A stretch of 64,000 nt of DNA, from NCBI GenBank assembly GCA_002189035.1, contig NEEC01000027.1:124001-188000 (forward strand), written 5' to 3'. The stretch is from Utricularia gibba. Lineage: Eukaryota > Streptophyta > Magnoliopsida > Lamiales > Lentibulariaceae. Of this stretch, positions 36,601 through 47,655 are shown piece by piece. Numbering within the stretch: position 1 is the first letter of the stretch; every line of letters starts with the position of its first letter. The position numbers were made by a program, and so were the translations under genes. The notes beneath the pieces were generated by a model. It worked only from the letters and a program-made list of their open reading frames with translations. It did no database searches and had not been told where the DNA came from.

Positions 36601-38911
36601 GAATTATTGGCACCTGTCGTATATGAAACACTTCATTGTGCACGTGAGATATATACTGGTCAAGATGCCCGTGCTGTTACTGGAGATAACTTTCTCAAAT
36701 CATCCTTCGTTTCTGAAAGTGAACAGTCTCTGAGCAATGGAGAAACGGATGCTATTTTGAGCAAAGATTTTGTGGATTTGGACAAATCAAGTAGTTCCTT
36801 TTGCAGTGCTGTGGATACTAAAGGGATGTCCATTGTATTGGGAAATCATGCCATCGAAGCCAATAGAGATGCCCCAGGTTTTGAAATGAACGAAATTTCA
36901 AGCTCAGCAGATATGGAAATTTCCAGGCATTCTATTAGAGAAAGTATCCTATTGCCCGTTGAACCAGCAGAAATGGCTGAAAATCCTGTTTCTAGATTTT
37001 CAAATTCAAGCCAGGAAGTGCTTGTTGATGATTTTTCTCGTCCTGAAATGAAGCACGTTGAAAATATACCCGAAATACTCAGCAGTTATAGTGGCTATCA
37101 TGCTGATGCTAGTTTCACTGAGGTGAAGACCGAAAATGCAGTTGCTATGAAAGACATTAATGAATTTTCCTGCGGTGAAGCTAATTCCAATAATCTAGGA
37201 TCTGTTGAATCTCCCACTGTCCTGGTTTCTAATCTTGGTCATGTGGCTGAAAACTTATCTAATCATCAGGATGCTTCCTCGAGTGTGCAACCTCAGCAGC
37301 ACTGTTTCTTGGATATAGGCCAGGATTCTTTCCTGCAGCGTGATCACAGTGATGTATGTTATGCTAACCCGTTTTGTCTTAACGAGGGTACTGTGATACA
37401 GGAAAGGAAGAGTATGCCTCCTTACCATCTCGAGCAAAAGACTATGTTTTCAAGTGAAACACTTTGTCCAACTGAAGTGTTGGAAAATCAAGGAAACATG
37501 GTCAATGATGTCCCTGGATATCCGAAGGATGCATCAAATTTCACTCCTCCCCTCCTCGAGGGAGATCTGATCACTTTAAATGAAACACCACCTCTGCCTC
37601 CTTTACCTCCTTTTAAATGGCGTATGGGAAAGCTTCCAAATTTCTCTGTAGGTAGCCGACAGCTAGCAAATGATGAGAGGCCAGTCCCTACAAATGAAGA
37701 GATTAATTGTTCCAAGGACCTAAAGTCTCAACCGAGGTCTCCTGATTCGGAGTCCAGCTTGATTCACACAACATTCCATCACCCACCAGAGTTGGAGAGA
37801 AAGGAGCAGCAGCACCTTTCCCACATTGCTGGCGATGAGGTAGTGAATCAAAAGAAGTTTCTTCCTCGAGAAATCTCTATTCCTGATGCATCTAATGCTG
37901 CATCAGAAGACGGGTGCATTAACCAAAGTTCCTCCATTTTTGAGGCTACATCAAAGAACGCAATTTATCTGACAACGCAAGGGGAAAGTAAAGAGTCCGT
38001 TTCCATTGTAAAGATCAGCTCTTCCGAAAATCATCTTGTATCAGATATGAGATTTGAAGTGGGGAATGCTGAGCAGAGTTCATCTGTAGAGACGGATTTG
38101 GACAAGGATTCAGGCTGTGCAGAGGCCTTCATCCCTGCTGCACCCGGTGACGCTAGATCCGTGACTGAGCATTTGAAACATTCTGAAGATGAATCCGTCT
38201 CTGAAACCAAATCTAAGGAAAAGGCTGAGCAAATTTCTTCAGCTGTGGAGGCTGCTGCCTTGATCCCACGGCCAGAGATGGAAATCAAGAAGCCGAGCAA
38301 TCCCCCGGATGTTGTAAATGAAGATGTATCAGAGGGAGGAATTGCTAAGGAAATTCCTAAAGGCATTCGAGTGCCAAGGTCTCATAAGGCTCTGGTTGAT
38401 GCTGCTTCAGCTCTTGATAGAAGTAAAGTGGGTTTCCTTCATCTCTTTCTAAGGCCAATAAGTTCCCATCTGCATATCTAAACCTTTGATATTCAACATT
38501 ACGTTGCAGCTACGCAAAGTGGTACAGAATGATAGAGCTCAAGCACCAAAGGCGACCGAAAGGGACTCACTCTTGGAGCAAATAAGGACCAAGGTACACC
38601 ACAAACCACATCTCCTGCTTCTCATACCCGTTTACGTGGAGACCATACTTTTTCTGACCGGAGTTGTGTGTGGTGGTAGTCCTTCAATTTGAAACCTGCA
38701 ATGGGATCTAGACCACGAATCCAAGCTCCAAGAACCAATCTGAAAGTTGCTGCGATTCTAGAAAGAGCAAATGCCATCCGTCAGGTGCGCCCATCTTCTC
38801 TCAGTGTCGAATTAGACATACTCGTACTGAATGCAATGGAAACGCGGCTGGCTGCTGCAGGCATTGACAGGTAGCGACGAGGACGAGGAAGAAAGTTGGA
38901 GTGATTCGTGA
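33622..38911 (+). CDS. SCAR: SCAR/WAVE protein (SCAR2/4-like), activator of ARP2/3
   Basis: Subunit of the WAVE complex that relays ROP GTPase signals to the ARP2/3 actin nucleator. Nine exons: 33622-33775, 33988-34151, 34363-34486, 34564-34681, 34886-34947, 35031-38427, 38510-38593, 38680-38784 and 38861-38911, coding for about 1419 residues. The N-terminal SCAR homology domain starts [20 protein letters not shown] and includes [40 protein letters not shown] and [11 protein letters not shown] 1.1 kb-residue disordered middle sits on one huge exon. The C-terminal WH2 actin-binding motif is split by introns (LLEQIRTK / SFNLKPA), then comes a basic helix and an acidic tip ending EESWSDS. One missing base beside the C run at 33686-33689 breaks exon 1. 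Confidence 0.95.
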
Positions 38912-39472
38912 TGTGCGAAATCAGGGTTCATACAGGCAGGCAGGGTAAAGTTTCCATTTGGAATCATTTTTTTACGTGTTGGGTTTGTAAAGAGAGGATG
39001 GATGAATTGTGGACGAGGGAAAGGCAAAGCAAGATCAGGAGTCTCTGATTCCCAGGTAAAGAATACACTGCACGTTTCTTACCTCCAGCTGCTGCTGCCT
39101 TGAAACCAAAAAACCACACATAAAAGTGATATGTACATACATACATACATACATACATCCAATACTCTCCGTGTGGTTGGGTTCCATCCAGTGTTTATAT
39201 ATATGCCCACGGTTTGGGGCGGTATAGTATAGGAACAGTGCGGCTTCTCTTGCGGATGTGTATTGTAGCTGTCCCATGGACTTGTTTATTGACGACAAGT
39301 AATAAAATTGTTTGGTGTTCCTTGTTGGAAGCCCTTCCAACACAGTCCACGCAACTGTTGGGGTAGAATGGGGTGGGTCCAGGAGATGATGATGGAAACC
39401 GGGGGTGGGGTTTAGGGCTCTCGGGATTCCCAAAATTTGGATCAGGGACTTGGGGAAACATTCAACCGTTTC
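38912..39472. other. Intergenic region with a TACA microsatellite
   Basis: 3' flank of SCAR and promoter of the WRKY gene. Contains (TACA)n at 39134-39158 and an ATATATAT element at 39198. No coding signal. Confidence 0.4.
39134..39158 (+). repeat. (TACA)6 microsatellite
   Basis: Six near-perfect tetranucleotide units between the SCAR and WRKY genes. Confidence 0.92.
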
Positions 39473-41014
39473 ATGTGGAAATCCGATGATGGGTGGAGCT
39501 CGCCACGAGAACTAAGATTCCATGGTCAAACATTTGGGAAGCTTCCGGGAGGAGAGGCTGCTAGTGCTGGCGATTTGGTCCTTAGAAATACCATCACAAT
39601 GACCATCTCTCCTCCTCCTCCTCCTCCTCCTCCTCCATTCGCATGTATCTCTTTCACCAATAGAAGCAGCAGCTGCAACGGAATCTCCTATTTCCATTCA
39701 TTTATCATGTATTCCCACGACTACTTTCTCGACGGCTCAACTGTAAGTGCATGTCTTCCTCCTTCATCCCCCCTTTTTTTTTTGTTTACTTCTGTCGTCT
39801 TGATCGTGGTTGTCTTGTCCAGGTCTTTCCGGAGGGTTTCCCCGGCGAGGGCGATGCTTTTTCACCTTCTCAGTATAATCTGAATCTCACGGTACGACGC
39901 CCTTCTTCCCACATATCCGAGCCACAGCCAGTGCTTGCAAATCAGGGGAGCAAAGTGGAGGATTACCTGAACACGGAAGGCGAATTCACACCGTGGGAAG
40001 GGGCAGCATCCCACAGTTTCTCCGGGGAGGGAGTGTTGCCTGGGAAGACGCAAAACGCTCCACCTCCACGGTCGTACGGAAAATCGGACGACGGATACAA
40101 CTGGAGGAAGTACGGCCAGAAACAGGTTAAAGGGGGCGAGAATCCTCGAAGCTACTACAAGTGCGCTGCGTCCCCCAGCTGCCCCGTGAAGAAGAAGGTA
40201 GAGATGGATGGGGATGGACACGTCACTGAGATCGTGTACAAAGGCGCCCACAACCATCCAAAGCCGCAGCAGCAGCAGCAACAACCAACTCGTCGATCTT
40301 CTTCCTCCTCCTCTGAACCCAATCTGCACCAAATCTCCAGCCAATCACACCCCGTGGCTGCTGAGGCGACCGACAGCAACTCATGGGCCTCTTTTGTCGA
40401 GGACGACTTGTTGCAGGAAAACCTTAACCTGGATTCAAAGAGATGGTGAGTGAGTCTTGATCGGCTTTCTTGTAGTCTCTAAAAATCACAACACTCCCCC
40501 TATGTATTCATTCCTGTGTTTGCAGGAAGGGGGAAAATGAGGTTGATGAAACATCTGCTTCGGTGGGGAGAACAGTTCGAGAGCCACGAGTGGTGGTTCA
40601 GACCACCAGTGAGATAGATATTCTCGATGATGGCTTTAGATGGAGAAAATATGGACAGAAGGTGGTCAAGGGGAGCCCCAATCCAAGGCAAAAACCTCCC
40701 TCCTTCCTTTTCCAAAGCTCATGCACATGTTGCTAACCTGAACTTGCTGCAGGAGCTACTACAAATGCACATCCAATGGCTGCCCTGTTAGGAAACACGT
40801 AGAACGAGCATTCCAGGACCCGAGGGCGGTGATCACCACATACGAAGGCAAGCACAACCATGACATTCCACCGGCAAGAGGCACTGGCAGTGGCAGCAAC
40901 ATCTACAACAGTTCCATGAACAGCGCTGCCGCAATGCAGCTGCAAGCGATTCAGGATCCAGCTTCTTCACTCAACCTGCAAAACGTGGTGAGGGGCGGAA
41001 GATTAACATTCTGA
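39473..41014 (+). CDS. Group I WRKY transcription factor (two WRKY domains)
   Basis: Nuclear DNA-binding factor for W-box (TTGAC) promoters, usually in stress or defence. Four exons (39473-39742, 39823-40445, 40526-40687, 40753-41014) give 438 residues with no frame error. The N-terminal domain has [20 protein letters not shown] and the zinc ligands CAASPSC...HNH; the C-terminal one has [20 protein letters not shown] with CTSNGC...HNH. A polyproline run at the N-terminus is coded by the CCT repeat at 39610-39636, and polyglutamine and polyserine tracts lie between the domains. The conserved intron inside the C-terminal domain (after NPR) has a GC donor. The first exon and the start codon are the least certain part. 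Confidence 0.93.
39610..39636 (+). repeat. (CCT)9 microsatellite in coding sequence
   Basis: Codes for the polyproline run near the WRKY protein N-terminus. Confidence 0.85.
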
Positions 41015-41355
41015 ATGTCCGGCAGAAACACAGGGAAAGAGTTTCACGTCACTTGTTTCCCTGTTCGTCACGTAATATTTTTCTACATGATTTATGCATC
41101 TCATATTTTCCAAGGACTCCCTCTCAGTACCATAATTTAGGTACGGACCAAATGCAAACCCTCCAGACTTGCTATTTTTTACCAACGGGAAAACTGTGGT
41201 TGACATTTGAGAGCCATAGATGAGATTCCTGTGAGCCACGAATCAACGATGTTATTACCAGATAACACGAAAGTCAACGAATCTGAATGAATTTATGAGG
41301 GCAATTTTACTTACTTTGTTACATTTTCCTGGCGAGATTTCTCAAACTCGAAGAA

Positions 41356-42042
41356 ATGGCAGAAAAATCCTCACCGGCGATCCTCCCGATCTCGAACCCG
41401 GAACCTGTGGCACCGGCGCCATTCCCAGACACAATCTCGGATACCCAACACATGACTTCTTCTTCCTCCACAACCACCTCTCCAATGAGAGCGTTTATCT
41501 CCAATATATCAAACATTGTACGAACCGGACTCGGCGATCGCCGCCCATGGAAGGAGCTCCTTGATCGCTCCGCCTTCTCCAAGCCTGAATCGCTGTCGGA
41601 AGCAACCGGGAGATTGAGCAAGAATTACAACTACTTCCGCGTCAATTACCTCATCGTAGCTGCCGCGATCCTGGCGTTCTCCCTTGTGACGAATCCGACT
41701 TCGCTGATCCTGGTAACGGGCCTCCTCGCCGCCTGGCTGTTCCTCTATTTCTTCCGCCATCCATCGGATTCCCCGATCGCACTCTGCGGTCACCAATTCT
41801 CGGAATTCGAAATCCTGGTCTTCCTAATCATCTCATCCTTCCTCGTTGTCTTCCTCACCAACGTTGGATCTGTTCTCATCACTGCCTTAATGCTGGGAAC
41901 TGCAGTTATTTGCTGCCATGGCGCGCTCAGGACTCCTGAAGACATGTTCCTCGATGAAAATCCGCAGCAGCAAGGGATCGGCTTCTTCCCCTTTTTCGTT
42001 GCCGCTCCGGTTCCTCAACCTCCCGTCGCTTCAAAGGCTTGA
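41356..42042 (+). CDS. PRA1 family protein (prenylated Rab acceptor), PRA1.B-like
   Basis: A small integral protein of the endomembrane system that interacts with prenylated Rab GTPases in vesicle traffic. Single exon, 228 residues, as usual for plant PRA1 genes. Hydrophilic Ser/Thr/Pro-rich N-terminus, then the family block RRPWKELLDRSAFSKPES, LSKNYNYFRVNYLIV, and two helical hairpins (AAAILAFSLVTNPTSLILVT; FEILVFLIISSFLVVFLTNV). The C-terminal motif FHG-like AVICCHGALRTPEDMFLDE follows, with a Pro-rich tail. The start is the first ATG of the open frame. Confidence 0.92.
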   Translation: MAEKSSPAILPISNPEPVAPAPFPDTISDTQHMTSSSSTTTSPMRAFISNISNIVRTGLGDRRPWKELLDRSAFSKPESLSEATGRLSKNYNYFRVNYLIVAAAILAFSLVTNPTSLILVTGLLAAWLFLYFFRHPSDSPIALCGHQFSEFEILVFLIISSFLVVFLTNVGSVLITALMLGTAVICCHGALRTPEDMFLDENPQQQGIGFFPFFVAAPVPQPPVASKA

Positions 42043-42622
42043 TCTTCGTGATCCCATCCGCTCCCGCTCATTTGTCAAAGATCGCTTTTCTCCGGGAATC
42101 TTCAAGATTCTTCTTTTCCTGTTATATGTATCCATCCACTATACACTAGTGATCATAATGACCCTTCACTTTGAAATCCTTGAAGGTTCAGTCTTCGTCG
42201 CTGTGCGCTGCAAGCAGAAATAAAGGGGTAGGAAAGAAATAAATGCTCCACATTTAAGGTTCATTCACTCACCCATCGCCAATAAAACAAAGCATCGGCA
42301 CAAATTCAGTAGAGTCGCGAACTACGGATCGAAATTCTGAGTCAGAATCACCAAGATCATTTTTTGCCTTCAAAAATCACGTGCCTGTTCCTATATAGAT
42401 CATGAACGGACACAAATAAGAAGTTTGACATTCGTAAAGATTCAAACAGCAACTCCTCCTATCGCTTTCTTTTTCGGATAAAAAGCAATTCCAAGATGTC
42501 ACTGTATAATCCCACCGAAAGTGAAGATTAAAAAATGTTAACAACTAGTAACGCTTCTTCTTCAGCAAAAAGTAGGCATTTACAGTGGCGTTACTGACCA
42601 GGAAGGAAGAGAGCAGCGCGCA
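42043..42622. other. Intergenic, no gene seen
   Basis: 3' flank of PRA1 and promoter of the GILT gene; short frames only. Confidence 0.4.
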
Positions 42623-43639
42623 ATGTTCATGGCTTCTTTTCCTGCAAAAAGATTTGGTTTTTGCATCTTGGCTTGGATTTCGCTGATGTCGCATGCTTCA
42701 CCAGAGAAGGTGAATCTTTCCCTCTACTATGAATCACTCTGCCCCTACTGCGCAAATTTCATGGTCAATGACTTGCCCAAAATCTTCGAAAATCATCTCA
42801 TCGACGTCGTCAATCTCCGTCTCATCCCATGGGGTAACGCGGAGATTCAACCCAACAACACTTTCACCTGTCAGGTACCATTCAGCATTTCTTGTTTCAT
42901 AGGCAACTCCAACTGCTTTTACCTTTTGCTTTCATGGGCTTTTCTATTTCCTGCAGCACGGTGAGGATGAATGCTTACTAAATGCCATTGACGCCTGTGC
43001 AATAAGAGAGTGGCCACAAGTATTTCTCACTTCAGTTTCCTTATCCACTGCTGATTTTTTATGTAGATTTTTTATTTTGGTCGCTGTTGCCCTAAGCAGT
43101 CTGCCAGTTTTCCGTTCATACACTGCGTCGAGAACCTCCATTTGACGGGCAAGCACACAGAGTGGCGATCCTGTTTTCAATCTCTTGGTTTGGATCCCAT
43201 GCCTGTGGATGACTGCTACAACAATGGCATTGCAAACGAGGTAAATAACTCTAAACCAAACACAAAAAGATAAAGTTACCATTTCTCATGTTGTATATGC
43301 CATGCTTTGCTTTGCCATATGCAGCTGGAGGAAGAATATGCTGATGAAACTGCTGGCCTTGATCCGCCTCATAGATTCGTTCCTTGGGTTGTCGTTAACG
43401 ATTTCCCTCTTCAAGACGTAAGATCATTTGCCCCTTTCTCTAACTACATAGATAAATCATCATCATCACCTAGACCTGTACTTTTCATGCAGGATTATAA
43501 GAATTTCATGAGCTACATTTGCCAGTCGTATAAGGGAGGCAGCTCACTCACTCCTTGTAAATCGATTCTGTTTGAGGCCAAAACTTCCGAGTCGAAATCT
43601 CCAACTCGCGGATGCACACAGGAATATGTAAGATCTTGA
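42623..43639 (+). CDS. GILT-like thiol reductase (secretory or vacuolar)
   Basis: A thioredoxin-fold enzyme that reduces protein disulfides in acidic compartments, homologous to gamma-interferon-inducible lysosomal thiol reductase. Five exons (42623-42874, 42956-43018, 43097-43240, 43325-43417, 43493-43639), 232 residues, in frame. Signal peptide RFGFCILAWISLMSHA; active site CPYC in YYESLCPYCANF; the GILT signature CQHGEDECLLNAIDAC spans the first exon junction. Further Cys pairs (IHCVENL, WRSCFQSLG, DDCYNNG) match the family, and PHRFVPWVVVNDFPLQ is the conserved cis-Pro region. The plant substrates are not well defined. Convergent with SPC24, 233 bp apart. Confidence 0.93.
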
Positions 43640-43872
43640 AAAACAACGGACAATGAGTGTGCTGCAAAGTTAAAAACTTCGAAGTATATCATTTTCCACT
43701 ATGTGCTCTAATGCTTCTGTTCAGCTCACTTCCAACAAAGTGCTATGAAGTTTCATTCATTTTGCTCTAATGCATCAACACGAAGAAATGACCTGAATTC
43801 ATAAAGTGGGAATACAAATACAATCCACTGTATATTTAAAATGTTGCATGCGCTCCATATACATGTCACAGT

Positions 43873-44846
43873 CTACGGTGAAGAAGAGTTTATCAACTTC
43901 CATATATAGTCGCAGGCATCAAATGAAGACATCTGCTGTGAATCAACATCAAATTTTTTGGCATCCTTCTTGTGTCTGTCCACAATGTCTAGGGTTTCGA
44001 GTTAAATGGAAAATCAATAAGTGACCAACGGTATGAAAATTTCAAAAGCATACGTGTATTGAGTAGAGATTGCAAGTCAAGTTGAGAATGGATACATCCT
44101 GATATTATTGAAGGGTCCTCCATATTTGGTATGACTTTTGTCACAGAGGCATGCATTGACAACTTATTTCTGCCAAGCAAAAGGTAATTGCATCCATCAG
44201 TACTCCAAAGAGAGCAATGCAAATTTACATTACAAGAAAATTTTCATTACTCAAGTTTCAATTCATCTCTGTCGATCTTCTTCAAAGTCTGATTTCGTTC
44301 TTCAACCGATTCAGTTTGCCGCTTCAGGTCCTGTATTTCGTATATAGTCTGTGTGTTCATTTCAACACAAGAAGTTAATTGCTGTAACAAGGAGGTGCAC
44401 ATCCAAAAAAATGTAAATACATATCTAAGCTCTTTTCTGAGGGTCTTCTCTAACTGCTTCTGGTGCTCCAGGTCCATTTCGAGCATCCCCACCTCTTTAT
44501 CAGATTCACTCTCAGGTTCTATTCTCGTTATCATCCGCTCACATGAATCAACCCTCCCCTCATATTCTGGGGCATTTATCAGTGAGATAACATGCTAAAC
44601 GAACCCACGCACACTTGCAAGCAAACCAATTATCGGGCTGTATCTGAATTTACCCAGTATAATGTCAAAAAGGAAAAAGAAAAACGAACCTTCAATCGAC
44701 CTTTTAGTCTCCTTGAAATCATTTTCGCACCGAGTTAGAAGGGCGACGGATTGCCGCAAAATAAGCTTGAAGTTAACTATATCCTCGTCTTCCTTCAAGA
44801 AATCCACCGTCTTTCTCTCATACTCCATCACCTCCTCCAAATCCAT
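43873..44846 (-). CDS. SPC24: Kinetochore protein SPC24
   Basis: Subunit of the NDC80 complex that anchors spindle microtubules to kinetochores. Five exons in minus order: 44690-44846, 44421-44566, 44251-44381, 44096-44169, 43873-43988, joining exactly to 207 residues. An N-terminal coiled coil (EYERKTVDFLKEDEDIVNF, EMDLEHQKQLEKTLRKEL, VEERNQTLKKIDRDELKLE) leads to a small globular head with LSMHASVTKVIPNMEDPS, GYIVDRHKKDAKKFDVD and the end CDYIWKLINSSSP. This matches plant SPC24 order and length. The second exon uses a GTATTT donor. It is divergent from profilin with 348 bp between start codons. Confidence 0.88.
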
Positions 44847-45194
44847 CGGCGCTCATGAATTCACAGGCGGAAGACCTAGGGTAGACGAGAGCGACTCCAA
44901 CGGGAAAATGGCGGAGAAGAAATTTAAATGTTTTATTTTTTTAGCCCCTCAGCCATCAATCTTAAATATATATATATATATATACATGGATGGAATGTGG
45001 ATCCAAATCTTGGAAATAATTTGAAATCTCGTGAAAGGTTTTTGAAAACACGGGGAGGGGTGTAATCGTAATTTTAGGGTCAAGATGTTATCGCCTCGTG
45101 CTTTGGCTACTCGGCATAAAATTCCGTTCGCTGTCTTTCGCCATTTTTGTGCACTCGAGCATCAGCGCGTTTTTGATCTTGCTGATTCTCCGCT
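44847..45194. promoter_or_regulatory. Short divergent promoter, SPC24 and profilin
   Basis: The start codons of two genes lie back to back with 348 bp between. A (TA)n tract at 44965-44984 lies inside. The right half, from about 45060, is probably the profilin leader. Confidence 0.5.
44965..44984 (+). repeat. (TA)n microsatellite
   Basis: About ten TA units in the SPC24-profilin promoter. Confidence 0.9.
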
Positions 45195-46466
45195 ATGTCG
45201 TGGCAAACTTACATCGACGACCATTTGATGGCCGAGTATGAGGGCTGCCACCTCACTGCCGCCGCCATTATCGGCCATGACGGCAGCGTCTGGGCCCAGA
45301 GCGCAACTTTCCCGGAGGTCAGCCTCCGTTAGGTTTAATCATCGAGTGTGATGCTTTTTGTGGATCTCTACTTTTATATGAGGTTTGGGTTGGATTGGAA
45401 CATTTAAGTGATGCTGATTTTATCTATTTTTTCGAAGTAGTTTGATCCAGCCATTTTTTGACTCATTTTTTTACCCGATGCGGATTGGAAGGTTGTATCA
45501 GGCAGACTCCTATGATCTGATTCAATTTTCAAAGTATTTTTTATAGGCCAATCTTTTATGTTCTGCTCAATTCTTACAGGACGCCTGCCTTATTCTGAAT
45601 GTATAGTCCTTTTGCCTTGTCTGGCTTCCATATGTATTATTGGAGCTTGTTTGATTTTATTGATCTTGTTTTACCTGACCTATTTTTAGGTTTGTGTCAT
45701 ATTTATTTGGTGGTTAGTTGATGTCTTTATCTCGACTGCTGTCACCATGAGGCGATGCTTGTGAGAATTTTAAGTGGGTGTGCGCAGCGTTCGTGTACTG
45801 AAAGTCTTTGTTGTAGTTACTGTGATAGGCATTCAAGCATATACATTGGAAAATTTGCATCAAATATTTTCTTTCAGGAAGATGCTTGTTGCATTCAAAA
45901 ATATAGTTACCCGATCTATGGCCTAATTTTTATTTGTGCTCACGGTCATCTCTTGAATCAATTGCGAATGCAGTTCAAGCTTGAAGAGATAACTGCTATC
46001 ATGGCTGACTTTGAAAGTCCAGGGACGCTAGCCCCTACTGGTTTGTACATTGGAGGAGTTAAATATATGGTGATTCAAGGCGAGCCTGGGGCTGTCATCC
46101 GAGGGAAGAAGGTATGGTGCATCTGATGCAAGAAAAATAGATGAACTTTCCCATATGATTTTTGGAGTGAAATTCCCTGGCACTTTTTGGGGCTGTTTGT
46201 TGACATGGAGAGCGTTTGTTAAAATAAGGCCTGCCAGTTATATAGCCTTTTACACCTTGCCATCAACTTGGTCTTCCATTGCTTTGAACGCTTGATCTTT
46301 TCGTTATATTGAAATATTGATTTTGGGCCAGGGGTCCGGGGGAGCTACAATAAAGAAAACAGGGCTTGCTATAATCGTTGGCATCTATGATGAGCCAATG
46401 GCTCCAGGTCAGTGCAACGTGATCGTTGAGAGGATGGGTGATTACCTCATTGACCAGGGGCTTTAA
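45195..46466 (+). CDS. Profilin
   Basis: A cytosolic actin-monomer binding protein that also binds polyproline and phosphoinositides; many plant profilins are pan-allergens. Three exons (45195-45317, 45974-46111, 46332-46466) give 131 residues, the exact family size, with the conserved plant intron positions. N-terminal [12 protein letters not shown] (polyproline-binding Trp and Tyr), central [33 protein letters not shown], and C-terminal [20 protein letters not shown] with YLIDQGL. No frame error. The large first intron is usual for plant profilins. Confidence 0.97.
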
Positions 46467-47655
46467 TCTTCTCGGTAAGATTGATATCCATGTGTTATTC
46501 CATACATTGGATACATTTCATCGCTGAAGCCGCTGTTTTGCCTTCTTGTCAGGACCAGAGGTGTTTGGTTCTCAGGTATTGGTGATGGAAACTTGTATTA
46601 CGACTCAATATGAGCATGTGTGTGGTTTCTTCTCGTTTCTCCTCCGGCCTTCTGGACATATCTGCTTTTACACATTTTCTTAGTGTTTGTTCTTGATCCA
46701 TCCATGCATCCATCACATGTGTGGAAGCAATTAAGGGACCGAAATGTATATCCTGTGCATTATCTCTGTCGATTTGCATTCAACTCTTCGACAGGGATGC
46801 GGTGCCATGCCACATCCAGGGAGGGTCCAGTCGGAGCGTATCCCAGACTCCACCGCCCGCCCCGTCTCAAGGGAGGCGTCGCATGTCAGGGTGTCGGCTT
46901 TTACCTCATCTCCTTTATGCCCCAACCCCAATAATATTTTATTCGGGAGCCGTCATTTTCCCTCCCAATTTAGGGTGCGGCGCATGCTGTCCGGTCCGGT
47001 CCGGTCCAGTCCTGAGGCAAAGATATTCCAAATATCTCATTTTACACATAAATAACAAATTTGGAAGGAGCAGGCAGGATGGATGATGCATTCGTCTCCA
47101 ATTAGAAGGCTTTCTTTCCTTTTTCAACCAAAAACAATAAATATGAATTCATTTTGCTTTTTTTAATAAGTATAGACTATTATAATTAGATGATCGATTA
47201 TCTACTACAACAACCCAACATTGAGTTAATTACGAGGAGGAGGAGGAGGAGGCGTGACCCATCATAAATCCGTGACGGGATGGGGCGGGGCGCTGCAGCA
47301 TGCGTCCTTATTCGGGTCGGGTGGGCGTGGGGCCCGCAACCCCCCACAATCACGAATTACTCCTATATTAGTCTTTAGCAATGTTCTTGGTATTACTAAA
47401 ATAAGGTGTGCGGACATTTTATAAAAAAAGGTTTATTAATCTGTGGAGGTTGGTTAATTAGGAAGAAAATGCAGCAGTACCATTAAATTGAATTTGCATT
47501 AATTCCAATGCCCCTTCCTCTTTCAGTTTTCCTTCTCCAGTCATCAATGCCGGAACCTAACCCTTGTTCCTGCTTCAAAAGCAACAGTTGCTGCACCAAC
47601 GCTGCTACAGCTCCTCGGCACCCCCCGTAGTCGAATCCCCCTTTCTGCCCGACAT
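46467..47655. other. Intergenic, no gene seen
   Basis: 3' flank of profilin and promoter of the LRR gene. A short GGTCC repeat lies at about 46989-47007 and a GAGGAG tract near 47235-47252. Open frames at 46620-47086 have no family resemblance. Confidence 0.4.

Noticed and set aside
46989-47007. GGTCC tandem repeat as a possible mobile-element end
   Set aside because: Only about four units, no inverted repeat or target-site duplication nearby; treated as a simple repeat.
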